Shown here: piece by piece, positions 1-10,307 of the stretch
Numbering within the stretch: position 1 is the first letter of the stretch
Layout: each line of letters begins with the position of its first letter
NCBI RefSeq assembly: GCF_041154455.1
Contig: NZ_AP028664.1
Location: 2,791,001 to 2,855,000, forward strand
DNA length: 64,000 bases
Direction: 5' to 3'
From: Variovorax sp. V213
Lineage (GTDB): Bacteria > Pseudomonadota > Gammaproteobacteria > Burkholderiales > Burkholderiaceae_C
Notes under the pieces: model-generated
Seen by the model: the letters and a program-made list of their open reading frames with translations, nothing else
The model's database searches: none
What the model was told of the DNA's origin: nothing
Made by a program: the position numbers and the translations under genes

Positions 1-46
1 GCATGTACCGCCGTGCCGGAGCAAAAAGGCAGCGCACAAAACAAAA

Positions 47-71
47 AGCGACCTGGGCAATCCAGGTCGCT
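47..71 (-). terminator. Rho-independent terminator after tRNA-Val
   Basis: A perfect 10-bp inverted repeat (47-56 with 62-71) encloses a 5-nt loop. On the minus strand the stem is followed by TTTTTGTTTTG, the usual uridine tract. It lies just downstream of the minus-strand tRNA gene, so it most likely ends that transcript. Confidence 0.85.
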
Positions 72-88
72 GTTCATTTCGAGGAAAT

Positions 89-163
89 TGGTGGGCGGTG
101 GAGGTTTCGAACCTCCGACCCCAGCAGTGTGAATGCTGTGCTCTACCCCTGAGCTAACCGCCC
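89..163 (-). tRNA. tRNA-Val (anticodon CAC)
   Basis: The minus strand folds as a complete 75-nt cloverleaf. The acceptor stem GGGCGGT pairs with ACCGCCC, followed by discriminator A and an encoded CCA. The anticodon arm is CAGCA-TTCACAC-TGCTG, giving anticodon CAC (Val, GUG codons). The T arm GGAGG-TTCGAAA-CCTCC is canonical. A terminator follows directly. The CCA is genomically encoded. Confidence 0.95.
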
Positions 164-242
164 TGCAAACCCCTTGGCCCTGCTGCTGCACGGCCTTGGA
201 ATTAATCGCGTTGCGCGAAGCCTTCGATTATGCCACAGCATT

Positions 243-950
243 TCAGCCGTTTTGGCGAAAGAGCGTGCGTCCGTTGCTGGATTTGTCGAGCTGCGACAAC
301 AGCGCCTCGTGCGCCGCAAGCTCCTGCTCGCCCGCCAGGATCACCGGCAGGTCGAACTGGCTCAGGTCGATGGTGACGACGGTGGTGCCCTGCGCCGGCT
401 CGCTGGACGACACGTCGATCAGCAGCGCGTCCTGGCCGCGCGTGAGGTTGATGTAGACGTCGGCCAGCAGCTGGGCGTCGAGCTTGGCGCCGTGGAAGGT
501 GCGGTTCGAGCGATCGACGCCGAAGCGGTCGCACAGCGCGTCCAGCGAATTGCGCTTGCCCGGGTAGACCTGCTTCGCCATGGCCAGCGTGTCGGTCACT
601 TCGCCGACGAAGGTGCGCAGCGGCGGCAGGCCAGCCAGCTCGAACTCCTTGTTGAGAAAGCCGACGTCGAAGGCCGCGTTGTGAATGATCAGCTCGGCGC
701 CGCGCAGGTATTCGACGATGTCGTTGGCCAGCGTGGCGAACTTCGGCTTGTCGCGCAGGAAGTCGGTCGTCAGGCCGTGCACCTTGAGCGCGTCTTCATG
801 GCTCTCGCGCTCCGGGTTGAAGTAGATGTGCAGGTCGTTGCCCGTGAGCTTGCGTGCGAACAGCTCCACGCAGCCGAGCTCGATGATGCGGTCGCCGTTC
901 TCGGCGGAAAGGCCGGTGGTTTCAGTATCGAGGACGATCTGGCGCGACAT
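243..950 (-). CDS. dnaQ: DNA polymerase III epsilon subunit (3'-5' proofreading exonuclease)
   Basis: 235 aa, a normal length for bacterial DnaQ. It removes misincorporated nucleotides as part of the polymerase III core with the alpha and theta subunits. Seen in the sequence: ExoI motif DTETTG with D8 and E10, ExoII around D95 (HNAAFDVGFL), and ExoIII-epsilon HGAKLDAQ with H153 and D158; all catalytic acids and the histidine are present. The C-terminal 60 residues would hold the alpha-binding tail. It lies 12 nt downstream of fdx on the same strand, so it may be co-transcribed with the isc operon, an arrangement inferred here from spacing only. The tRNA-Val gene follows. Confidence 0.95.
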   Translation of the reverse strand: MSRQIVLDTETTGLSAENGDRIIELGCVELFARKLTGNDLHIYFNPERESHEDALKVHGLTTDFLRDKPKFATLANDIVEYLRGAELIIHNAAFDVGFLNKEFELAGLPPLRTFVGEVTDTLAMAKQVYPGKRNSLDALCDRFGVDRSNRTFHGAKLDAQLLADVYINLTRGQDALLIDVSSSEPAQGTTVVTIDLSQFDLPVILAGEQELAAHEALLSQLDKSSNGRTLFRQNG

Positions 951-962
951 ACGGTGGCTCTT

Positions 963-1301
963 TCAATGGTTCTCTTTGGCGTGGTTGATCGAGTACTTGG
1001 GAATCTCGATCGTCACGTCTTCCTGCGCCAGGATGGCCTGGCAACTGAGCCGCGATTGTGGCTCCAGGCCCCAGGCGCGGTCGAGCAGGTCTTCCTCGCC
1101 CTCCTCCGCTTCATTCAGCGAACTGAATCCCTGGCGCACGATGACGTGGCAGGTGGTGCAGGCGCAGCTCATCTCGCAGGCGTGCTCGATGTTGATGTGG
1201 TTGTCGAGCAGCGCCTCGCAGATCGAGGTGCCGGCCGGTGCCGTGATTTCTGCACCGTTCGGGCAGTACTCCGGATGCGGAAATATCTTGATGGTGGGCA
1301 T
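963..1301 (-). CDS. fdx: ISC-system [2Fe-2S] ferredoxin
   Basis: 112 aa adrenodoxin-type ferredoxin that supplies electrons for Fe-S cluster assembly on IscU. The cluster ligands C42, C48, C51 and C87 are all present in the family spacing (C-x5-C-x2-C then a distal C). An additional C46 lies inside the loop. I chose the ATG at 1301 (MPTIKIFPHPEYCPNG), which matches the family N-terminus; the longer reading frame upstream overlaps hscA. It is the last isc gene in the operon, 7 nt after hscA. It acts in the cytoplasm. Confidence 0.95.
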   Translation of the reverse strand: MPTIKIFPHPEYCPNGAEITAPAGTSICEALLDNHINIEHACEMSCACTTCHVIVRQGFSSLNEAEEGEEDLLDRAWGLEPQSRLSCQAILAQEDVTIEIPKYSINHAKENH

Positions 1302-1308
1302 GTAGTTC

Positions 1309-3171
1309 TTAGAGGGATTCGACCTTGCGGCCCGACAACGCGCGTGCAATGCCCGCGTTCATGCGCTGGGCGGCAAACGCCTCGGTGTCGTTGGCCAGGG
1401 CCTTGGTGGCCGCCTCGATGGCCGCCGCGTCATTGCTGCCGCTTGCGGTTTCGCGCAGCCTTGCCATCGACGCATCGATGACGGCGCGTTCCTGTTCGCC
1501 CAGCAAATCGCCGTCGGCGTCGAGCGCGCTTTTCGTGGCCAGCAGCATGCGCTCGGCATCCACACGCGCTTCGACGAGCGCACGCGCCTGCATGTCCTGC
1601 TGCGCGGTCGAAAAACTCTCCTGCAGCATGGTCGCGATCTGGTCGTCCGACAGCCCGTACGAGGGCTTGACCGCGACGCTGGCCTCGACACCGCTGCCCT
1701 GCTCCTTGGAGCTGACACTCAGCAATCCATCGGCATCGACGGTGAAGGTCACGCGGATACGCGCCGCACCCGCCGCCATCGGCGGAATGCCGCGCAGCGT
1801 GAAGCGCGCAAGGCTGCGGCAGTCGGCCACCAGGTCGCGCTCGCCCTGCACCACGTGCAGCGCAAGGGCTGTCTGGCCGTCCTGGTAGGTGGTGAAGTCC
1901 TGCGCCATGGCGGTGGGAATGGTCTGGTTGCGCGGCACGATGCGTTCGACCAGCCCGCCCATGGTCTCGATGCCCAGCGACAGTGGAATCACATCGAGCA
2001 GCAGCAGGTCGCCCGCGCCGTTGTTGCCGGCCAGCTGATTGGCCTGGATGGCGGCGCCGAGTGCCACGACTTCGTCGGGGTTGAGGTTGACCAACGGGTC
2101 GCGCCCGAAGAACTCGGCCACGGCGCGGCGGATCTGGGGCATGCGCGTGGAGCCGCCCACGAGCACGATGCCCTTCAGGTCATCGGGCCTGAGCTTGGCG
2201 TCGCGCAGCGCCTTGCGAACCGCGGCGATCGTGCGGTCGGTGAGCGGCTTGGTGGCAGCGTCGAACTGAGGGCGGGTGAGTTCGAATTGAACCGCCCTGC
2301 CTGCAAGCTCCGCTCGGAAGGCGGTCGACCCGGTGTCGGTCAGCGCCTCTTTCGCGGCACGGGCGGCCACGAGCATGGCGGCCTTGTCGCTGTCGCTGCC
2401 GACCTGCAGGCCGGTTTGCGCGAGCACGAAGCCGGCCAGCGCGTGGTCATAGTCGTCTCCGCCCAGGGCCGAATCGCCACCGGTGGCAATCACTTCGAAC
2501 ACACCCTGCGTCAGCCGCAGGATCGAGATGTCGAAGGTGCCGCCGCCCAGGTCGTAGACCGCATAGACGCCTTCGCTTGCGTTGTCCAGGCCGTAGGCGA
2601 TGGCCGCGGCCGTGGGCTCGCTGATCAGCCGCAGCACGTTGAGGCCTGCGAGCTGCGCGGCGTCCTTGGTGGCCTGGCGCTGGCCTTCGTCGAAGTAGGC
2701 CGGCACGGTGATGACGGCGCCGTAGAGCTCGTCGTCGAAGGTGTCTTCGGCGCGGAAGCGCAAGGTCGCCAGGATTTCGGCGCTGATCTCGACCGGCGAC
2801 TTCTCGCCGGCGAGGGTCTGCACCTTCACCATGCCGCCGTCGCTGCCGTCGATGTGGTAGGACATCGACTCGCGGTTCGAAATGTCGGAGAGCCCGCGGC
2901 CCATGAGCCGCTTGACCGAGGTGATGGTGTTGGCGGGGTCCTGCCCGCGCGCCGCCACGGCGTCGAAGCCGATCTGCCGGCGGTCGCCCTCGAGGTAGCG
3001 CACGGCCGAAGGCAGCAGCACACGGCCCTGGTCGTCGGGCAGGCATTCGGCCACGCCGTTGCGCACCGCGGCCACCAGCGAATGCGTGGTGCCGAGGTCG
3101 ATGCCCACGGCAATGCGGCGCTGATGGGGATCGGGCGCCTGGCCGGGTTCTGAAATCTGTAGAAGAGCCAT
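1309..3171 (-). CDS. hscA: Fe-S assembly Hsp70 chaperone HscA
   Basis: 620 aa, the usual HscA length. It is the specialised Hsp70 that, with HscB, drives cluster release from IscU in an ATP-dependent cycle. The N-terminal nucleotide-binding domain shows the Hsp70 signatures IDLGTTHSLVAA, DLGGGTFDIS and VLVGGSTRMP; the substrate-binding domain fills the C-terminal part. The start at 3171 (MALLQISEPGQ) gives the family-typical short leader before the first phosphate loop; the 21 codons upstream have no support. It lies 10 nt after hscB and 7 nt before fdx, inside the isc operon. Confidence 0.95.
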   Translation of the reverse strand: MALLQISEPGQAPDPHQRRIAVGIDLGTTHSLVAAVRNGVAECLPDDQGRVLLPSAVRYLEGDRRQIGFDAVAARGQDPANTITSVKRLMGRGLSDISNRESMSYHIDGSDGGMVKVQTLAGEKSPVEISAEILATLRFRAEDTFDDELYGAVITVPAYFDEGQRQATKDAAQLAGLNVLRLISEPTAAAIAYGLDNASEGVYAVYDLGGGTFDISILRLTQGVFEVIATGGDSALGGDDYDHALAGFVLAQTGLQVGSDSDKAAMLVAARAAKEALTDTGSTAFRAELAGRAVQFELTRPQFDAATKPLTDRTIAAVRKALRDAKLRPDDLKGIVLVGGSTRMPQIRRAVAEFFGRDPLVNLNPDEVVALGAAIQANQLAGNNGAGDLLLLDVIPLSLGIETMGGLVERIVPRNQTIPTAMAQDFTTYQDGQTALALHVVQGERDLVADCRSLARFTLRGIPPMAAGAARIRVTFTVDADGLLSVSSKEQGSGVEASVAVKPSYGLSDDQIATMLQESFSTAQQDMQARALVEARVDAERMLLATKSALDADGDLLGEQERAVIDASMARLRETASGSNDAAAIEAATKALANDTEAFAAQRMNAGIARALSGRKVESL

Positions 3172-3181
3172 ATGTAGGGGT

Positions 3182-3700
3182 CTATTGTCCCAACTGATCG
3201 AACTTGGCTTCGACGTCCTGCCCGAAACGCTCAATGAACATGAGGGCTCTCACCTGCTGCGCGGCGGCGGGATAGTCGCCCTTCTCGTCGATCAGCCAGT
3301 CGAGCGACGAAAGTGCGCGGGCGCGGCCGGCTTCGACCTCGGCCTGCAGCTTCTCGATCGCTGCGATGTCATCCGCGTCGTCGAGCTCCTCGCGCCATTC
3401 CATCTGCTGCATCAGGAAATCAGACGGCATGGCCGTGTTGTTCTCGGTGTTCAACGGTGCACCGTTGAGTTCGCAGATGTAGCTGGCGCGCCGGATCGGG
3501 TCCTTGAGCCGCTGGTAGGCCTCGTTGATGCGCACCGACCATTGCATGGCCACGCGCTGCGCCGCGGCGCCTTGCGCGGCAAAGCGATCCGGGTGCGCCT
3601 CGCGCTGCAGCTCTTTCCAGCGCGCGTCGAGGGCGGCGCGGTCCTGCGCGAAAGTCGCCGGGACGGCGAACAGTTGAAAGTCGGTGTCGTTCAGGTTCAT
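3182..3700 (-). CDS. hscB: Fe-S assembly J-domain co-chaperone HscB
   Basis: 172 aa J-type co-chaperone that delivers IscU to HscA and stimulates its ATPase. The HPD tripeptide of the J domain is at residues 36-38 (REAHPDRF), followed by the third J-domain helix and a C-terminal three-helix IscU-binding domain. The ATG at 3700 (MNLNDTDFQLFAVP) matches the family start; the 38 upstream codons run through an intergenic repeat and are rejected. A 153-nt gap separates it from iscA, unusually wide for this operon, and holds a REP-like element. Confidence 0.93.
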   Translation of the reverse strand: MNLNDTDFQLFAVPATFAQDRAALDARWKELQREAHPDRFAAQGAAAQRVAMQWSVRINEAYQRLKDPIRRASYICELNGAPLNTENNTAMPSDFLMQQMEWREELDDADDIAAIEKLQAEVEAGRARALSSLDWLIDEKGDYPAAAQQVRALMFIERFGQDVEAKFDQLGQ

Positions 3701-3714
3701 CAGACTGCCAGCCG

Positions 3715-3790
3715 GGCCGTCCCAAAGGCGGTCTGCGCCCCCTCGGGGGGCAGTGAGGACACAAAGTGCCGAACGTGGGGGCTCATATGG
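3715..3790 (-). repeat. REP-like intergenic repeat, copy 1 (iscA-hscB gap)
   Basis: Read on the minus strand this starts with GAGCCCCCACGTTCGGCAC, passes a GC-rich hairpin (CCCCC-GAGGGGG) and ends with a GGCGG/CCGCC-rich part. The layout resembles the better-matched copies at 16120-16207 and 25030-25118. Like them, it lies downstream of a gene (iscA) in the same sense. It could attenuate transcription between iscA and hscB. Confidence 0.5.
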
Positions 3791-3853
3791 ATCAAGAAAA
3801 AACCGCCAGCACATGACATGGTGGCGGCTGTAGTCGCTGCGAGCGACGGCGCA

Positions 3854-4177
3854 TCAGATGCGAAAGCTCTCTCCGCAACCGCAACGGTCGCGTTCGTTCG
3901 GGTTGATGAACTTGAATCCCTCGTTCAGCCCTTCGCGCACGAAGTCGAGCTGCGTGCCGTCGATGTAAGCCAGGCTCTTCGGATCGACCAGCACTTTCAC
4001 GCCATGGTCTTCGAACACCACGTCCTCAGGCGTGAACTCGTCGACGTACTCGAGCTTGTAGGCCAGTCCGGAGCAGCCGGTGGTCTTCACGCCCAGCCGC
4101 ACGCCCACGCCCTTGCCTCGTTTGCCAAGGTAGCGGGTGACGTGGCGCGCAGCGGCTTCGGTCAGCGTGACAGCCAT
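3854..4177 (-). CDS. iscA: A-type iron-sulfur carrier IscA
   Basis: 107 aa A-type carrier that receives or delivers clusters (especially [4Fe-4S]) to target proteins. The three ligand cysteines C35 (TTGCSGLAY), C99 and C101 (CGCGES) are in the same positions as in the E. coli protein. It starts 1 nt after the iscU stop, so translation is probably coupled. The start MAVTLTEAAA is the only sensible one. Confidence 0.95.
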   Translation of the reverse strand: MAVTLTEAAARHVTRYLGKRGKGVGVRLGVKTTGCSGLAYKLEYVDEFTPEDVVFEDHGVKVLVDPKSLAYIDGTQLDFVREGLNEGFKFINPNERDRCGCGESFRI

Positions 4178-4178
4178 T

Positions 4179-4586
4179 TCAGTGAACAGCTTCGGCGGTC
4201 TTGACGCCGTGCTTGGCCTTGTAGTCGCTCACGGCCGCCTTGATGGCGTCTTCCGCAAGGATCGAGCAGTGGATCTTGACCGGTGGCAGCGCCAGTTCTT
4301 CGGCGATTTGTGCGTTCTTGAGTGCCGCCGCTTCGTCGAGCGTCTTGCCCTTGACCCATTCGGTCACGAGCGAGGACGAGGCGATGGCGGAGCCGCAGCC
4401 ATAGGTCTTGAAGCGCGCGTCTTCGATCACGCCGGTTTCGGCGTTGACCTTGATCTGCAGCTTCATGACGTCGCCGCAGGCGGGTGCGCCGACCATGCCT
4501 GTGCCGACGGAATCGTCGCCCTTTTCGAAGGAGCCGACGTTGCGTGGATTTTCGTAGTGGTCGATGACCTTGGAAGAATATGCCAT
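4179..4586 (-). CDS. iscU: Fe-S cluster scaffold IscU
   Basis: 135 aa scaffold on which IscS, Fdx and the HscBA chaperones build and release [2Fe-2S] clusters. The conserved cysteines C37 (PACGD), C64 (YGCGSAIASS) and C107 (HCSILAEDAI) and the stabilising aspartate D39 are present. The HscA-recognition motif is seen as LPPVKIHC. It is the third gene of the operon, between iscS and iscA. Confidence 0.96.
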   Translation of the reverse strand: MAYSSKVIDHYENPRNVGSFEKGDDSVGTGMVGAPACGDVMKLQIKVNAETGVIEDARFKTYGCGSAIASSSLVTEWVKGKTLDEAAALKNAQIAEELALPPVKIHCSILAEDAIKAAVSDYKAKHGVKTAEAVH

Positions 4587-4645
4587 GGTGTACCTCTCAA
4601 ACTTTGTTCAATCGTGGAGCGCTGGTGGGCCAGTACGTCAATGCG

Positions 4646-5866
4646 TCAGTGGGCCGACCACTGGATCGTGCTGATGTCGACGCCGTCCTGGAACATCTCC
4701 CACAGGGGGCTCAGCTCGCGCAGCTTGGCAACGTTGTGCTTGATGGTCGAGATGGCGTAGTCGATTTCTTCCTCGGTCGTAAAACGGCCGATGGTCATGC
4801 GAAGGCTGCTGTGGGCCAGCTCGTCGCTGCGGCCCAGGGCGCGCAGCACGTAGCTGGGCTCCAGGCTGGCCGACGTGCAGGCCGAACCCGACGACACCGC
4901 CAGGCCCTTGATGCCCATGATCAGCGACTCGCCTTCGACATAGTTGAAGCTCATGTTCAGGTTGTGCGGCACACGCTGCTCGAGGTCGCCGTTGATGAAC
5001 ACCTGCTCGACATCCTTCAGGCCGTCGAGCAGACGCTTCTGCAGGCGGGCGGCCTTGGCGATGTCTTCCTTCATTTCGAGCCGGGCGATGCGGAAGGCTT
5101 CGCCCATGCCCACGATCTGGTGCGTCGGCAAGGTGCCCGAGCGCATGCCGCGCTCATGGCCGCCACCGTGCATCTGCGCCTCGAGCCGCACGCGGGGCTT
5201 GCGGCGCACGTACAGCGCGCCGATGCCCTTGGGGCCGTAGGTCTTGTGCGAAGCCAGGCTCATCAGGTCGATCGGCAGCTTGGCGACGTCGATCTCGACC
5301 TTGCCGGTGGCCTGGGCCGCATCGACGTGGAAGATCACGCCCTTTTCGCGGCAGGCATTGCCGAGCGCGACCACGTCCTGGATGACGCCGATCTCGTTGT
5401 TGACGTACATGACGCTCGCAAGGATGGTGTCGGGCCGGATCGTGGCCTTGAACTTGTCGAGGTCGAGCAGGCCGTTTTCCTCGACGTCCATGTACGTCAC
5501 CTCGAAGCCCTGGCGCTCGAGTTCGCGCATGGTGTCGAGCACGGCCTTGTGCTCGGTCTTCACCGTGATGAGGTGCTTGCCCTTGCCCTTGTAGAAATGG
5601 GCCGCGCCCTTGATCGCGAGGTTGTTCGACTCGGTGGCGCCGGAGGTCCAGACGATCTCGCGCGGATCGGCACCGATCAGCTCGGCCACCTGAACGCGCG
5701 CCTTCTCGACCGCCTCTTCAGCCTCCCATCCCCAGGCGTGGCTGCGCGACGCCGGGTTGCCGAAATGCTCGCGCAACCAGGGAATCATGGCGTCGACCAC
5801 ACGCGGGTCAACCGGCGTGGTGGCGCCGTAATCGAGGTAGATCGGGAAATGAGGAGTGACGTCCAT
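4646..5866 (-). CDS. iscS: Cysteine desulfurase IscS
   Basis: 406 aa PLP enzyme that turns L-cysteine into L-alanine and passes the persulfide to IscU and to tRNA-thiolation proteins. The PLP lysine is K208 (SHKTYGPKG) and the catalytic cysteine is C330 (SSGSACTSASLEPS), both in the class I position with its mobile loop. The ATG at 5866 (MDVTPHFPIYLDYGATTPVD) carries a slightly longer leader than E. coli IscS. Upstream in-frame codons cross the gap to iscR and are not used. It lies between iscR and iscU. Confidence 0.96.
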   Translation of the reverse strand: MDVTPHFPIYLDYGATTPVDPRVVDAMIPWLREHFGNPASRSHAWGWEAEEAVEKARVQVAELIGADPREIVWTSGATESNNLAIKGAAHFYKGKGKHLITVKTEHKAVLDTMRELERQGFEVTYMDVEENGLLDLDKFKATIRPDTILASVMYVNNEIGVIQDVVALGNACREKGVIFHVDAAQATGKVEIDVAKLPIDLMSLASHKTYGPKGIGALYVRRKPRVRLEAQMHGGGHERGMRSGTLPTHQIVGMGEAFRIARLEMKEDIAKAARLQKRLLDGLKDVEQVFINGDLEQRVPHNLNMSFNYVEGESLIMGIKGLAVSSGSACTSASLEPSYVLRALGRSDELAHSSLRMTIGRFTTEEEIDYAISTIKHNVAKLRELSPLWEMFQDGVDISTIQWSAH

Positions 5867-5957
5867 GGCTGGCTCGGGCTGGCGTGGGGGGGTTGTTTCT
5901 TTGATCTGGGCGGCTTTTCGCAGCAGCGCCCGAAGGCGCCGCCTGCGACTCAGGGCA

Positions 5958-6494
5958 TCAGGACTTCGCGAACGCGTTGCCCAGGGCAAACACCGAATTC
6001 GGCGCGTTCACGCGAATCGGCTTGACCACGGGCTGCGCGGAAATGGCGCGCTTGACGACCGGCTTGTTTTCGATCTGAACGCCCTTGGCGATCTGGTCGT
6101 CGACCAGCTTCTGCAGCGTGACGGAATCGAGAAACTCGACCATGCGCTGGTTCAGCGAGGCCCAGAGCTCGTGCGTCATGCAGCGGCCGGCTTCGCCGAG
6201 GCAGTTTTCCTTGCCGCCGCACTGCGTGGCATCGATGGGCTCATCGACGGAAACAATGATGTCTGCGACGGTGATATCGGCCGCCTTGCGGCCGAGGCTG
6301 TAACCGCCGCCGGGGCCGCGGGTCGACTCGACCAGCTCGTGACGGCGCAGTTTGCCGAACAGCTGTTCGAGATACGACAATGAAATCTGCTGCCGCTGGC
6401 TGATCGCAGCCAGCGTGACCGGACCGGTGTTCTGACGCAACGCCAGATCGATCATTGCCGTGACCGCAAAACGGCCTTTGGTAGTGAGACGCAT
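5958..6494 (-). CDS. iscR: Rrf2-family iron-sulfur regulator IscR
   Basis: 178 aa Rrf2-type repressor that carries a [2Fe-2S] cluster and represses isc when clusters are plentiful. The winged helix is at residues 1-70. The cluster ligands are C92, C98 and C105 with histidine H108. The second cysteine gap is six residues (CLGEAGRC), where the E. coli protein has five. The C-terminus has an extra proline/valine-rich tail. The start MRLTTKGRFAVTAM is the family start; upstream codons belong to the promoter region. It is the first gene of the isc operon and a likely autoregulator through the site near 6650. Confidence 0.94.
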   Translation of the reverse strand: MRLTTKGRFAVTAMIDLALRQNTGPVTLAAISQRQQISLSYLEQLFGKLRRHELVESTRGPGGGYSLGRKAADITVADIIVSVDEPIDATQCGGKENCLGEAGRCMTHELWASLNQRMVEFLDSVTLQKLVDDQIAKGVQIENKPVVKRAISAQPVVKPIRVNAPNSVFALGNAFAKS

Positions 6495-6641
6495 CGCAAG
6501 CTCCTTCAAGTGCTTACCGTTGAAATGACACCGTGGCACGGGGGCCGCGGTGACTTCGTCTCCGCCCTGCCCGACCCCTGATGCTGGTGAACCAGTCAGT
6601 GGGATCGGTCCTTCATCGCGAAGTTCTTTTTTCTTGTTGTT

Positions 6642-6661
6642 GAGTGTTTCGGTCAAGTATA
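6642..6661 (-). promoter_or_regulatory. Candidate iscR promoter with type 1 IscR site
   Basis: The minus strand reads ATACTTGACCGAAACACTC about 150 nt upstream of the iscR start. It resembles the E. coli iscR promoter site, in which TTGACC doubles as the -35 box and as part of the IscR type 1 site (ATA-GTTGACC-...-ACTC). The match is by eye. The -10 box is not clear. Confidence 0.5.
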
Positions 6662-6729
6662 GCAGAAGGCCCTGAAGTTCGCTCGGGTAAACCCCAGCGA
6701 AAACCGCTTGAAGAAACCGAAACTCCGTC

Positions 6730-8847
<2,118 letters not shown>

Positions 8848-8952
8848 GGCTGTTCCCGACAGGTGGCGGTAGCGCCGGTAAAATTCAAGGCAACCGGAAA
8901 GGATAAAGCCTCCTCCGGTTGCCAGCGAAGCTTTCATCCAAAGGACCTTTCC

Positions 8953-10149
8953 ATGTCTATGTTCACCGCGGTCGAAATGGCACCGCGCGACCCGATCCTC
9001 GGCCTCAACGAGCAATTTGCAGCCGATACCAACCCCAACAAGGTCAACCTCGGCGTCGGCGTCTATTACGACGACAACGGCAAGCTGCCCCTGCTCCAGT
9101 GCGTGCAGGCCGCCGAACAGAACATGATGAAAGCCCCCACGGCACGCGGCTACCTGCCGATCGACGGCATCGTGGCGTACGACAACGCGGTCAAGGGCCT
9201 GGTCTTCGGCGTCGATAGCGAACCCGTGCAATCGGGCCGCGTGGCAACGATCCAGGCCATTGGCGGCACCGGCGGCCTCAAGGTTGGCGCCGACTTTCTC
9301 AAGAAGCTCAACCCCGGCGCCAAGGTGCTGATCAGCGACCCGAGCTGGGAAAACCACCGCGCGCTGTTCACCAACGCCGGCTTCGAAGTCGAAAGCTACC
9401 CCTACTACGACGCCGCCAGGCGCGGCATCAACTTCGACGGCATGCTGGCCGCCCTGAACGCGGCGCCGGCCGGCACCATCGTGGTGCTGCATGCCTGCTG
9501 CCACAACCCGACCGGCTACGACATCACGTCCGAGCAATGGGACCAGGTCGTTGCCACCGTCAAGGCCAAGAAGCTCGTCCCCTTCCTCGACATGGCCTAC
9601 CAGGGCTTCGGCTACGGCCTCAAGGAAGACGGCGCCGCGGTTGCCAAGTTCGTCGACGCCGGCCTGACCTTCTTCGTCTCGACCTCGTTCTCCAAGAGCT
9701 TCAGCCTGTACGGCGAACGGGTGGGCGCCCTCTCGGTGCTCTGCGAAAGCAAGGAAGAAGCCGGCCGCGTGCTCTCGCAGCTCAAGATCGCGATCCGCAC
9801 CAACTACAGCAACCCGCCGATCCACGGCGGCGCCGTGGTGGCCGCGGTGCTCGGCAACCCCGAGCTGCGCGCCCTGTGGGAAAAGGAACTCGGCGAAATG
9901 CGGGTGCGCATCAAGGCGATGCGCCAGAAGCTCGTCGACGGCCTCAAGGCCGCCGGCGTGAAGGAAGACATGAGCTTCATCACCACGCAGATCGGCATGT
10001 TCAGCTACTCGGGCCTCAGCAAGGACCAGATGGTGCGCCTGCGCAACGAATTCGGCGTGTACGGCACCGACACCGGCCGCATGTGCGTGGCCGCGCTCAA
10101 CAGCAAGAACATCGACTACGTCTGCGCCTCGATTGCCAAGGTCATCTGA
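8953..10149 (+). CDS. Aromatic/aspartate aminotransferase (class I, PLP)
   Basis: 398 aa class I aminotransferase of the AspC/TyrB type, moving amino groups between aspartate or aromatic amino acids and 2-oxoglutarate in the cytoplasm. The PLP lysine is K248 (STSFSKSFSLYGERVG); NPTG (residues 185-188) and the D-x-A-Y motif (FLDMAYQGFG) are conserved. An AAGGA ribosome site precedes the ATG at 8953. The sequence alone does not separate AspC from TyrB specificity. It is divergent from uvrB; a strong hairpin follows the stop. Confidence 0.93.
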   Translation: MSMFTAVEMAPRDPILGLNEQFAADTNPNKVNLGVGVYYDDNGKLPLLQCVQAAEQNMMKAPTARGYLPIDGIVAYDNAVKGLVFGVDSEPVQSGRVATIQAIGGTGGLKVGADFLKKLNPGAKVLISDPSWENHRALFTNAGFEVESYPYYDAARRGINFDGMLAALNAAPAGTIVVLHACCHNPTGYDITSEQWDQVVATVKAKKLVPFLDMAYQGFGYGLKEDGAAVAKFVDAGLTFFVSTSFSKSFSLYGERVGALSVLCESKEEAGRVLSQLKIAIRTNYSNPPIHGGAVVAAVLGNPELRALWEKELGEMRVRIKAMRQKLVDGLKAAGVKEDMSFITTQIGMFSYSGLSKDQMVRLRNEFGVYGTDTGRMCVAALNSKNIDYVCASIAKVI

Positions 10150-10158
10150 CCGTCAGGA

Positions 10159-10199
10159 AAATGTGAGGGAATCCGTTTCGCGACAATTCCCTCACATTT
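10159..10199 (+). terminator. Hairpin terminator downstream of the aminotransferase gene
   Basis: A perfect 14-bp inverted repeat (10159-10172 with 10186-10199) with a 13-nt loop begins 9 nt after the stop codon. The 3' arm ends in TTT but no long uridine tract follows, so termination is likely but may be partial. Confidence 0.65.
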
Positions 10200-10307
10200 G
10201 ATGAAAACCGTGAGCCCTGCGGTGGGATCTACGTAGGGGTAAGGCCCCCTGCGCCAAGGCAAAGGCGCTGATATATTGCAGCGCAACATTTCACTCCAAC
10301 ACCAGCG

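Noticed and set aside
1855..3153. Long plus-strand frames opposite hscA (432 aa)
   Set aside because: High-GC antisense shadow of hscA; low-complexity composition, no family features.
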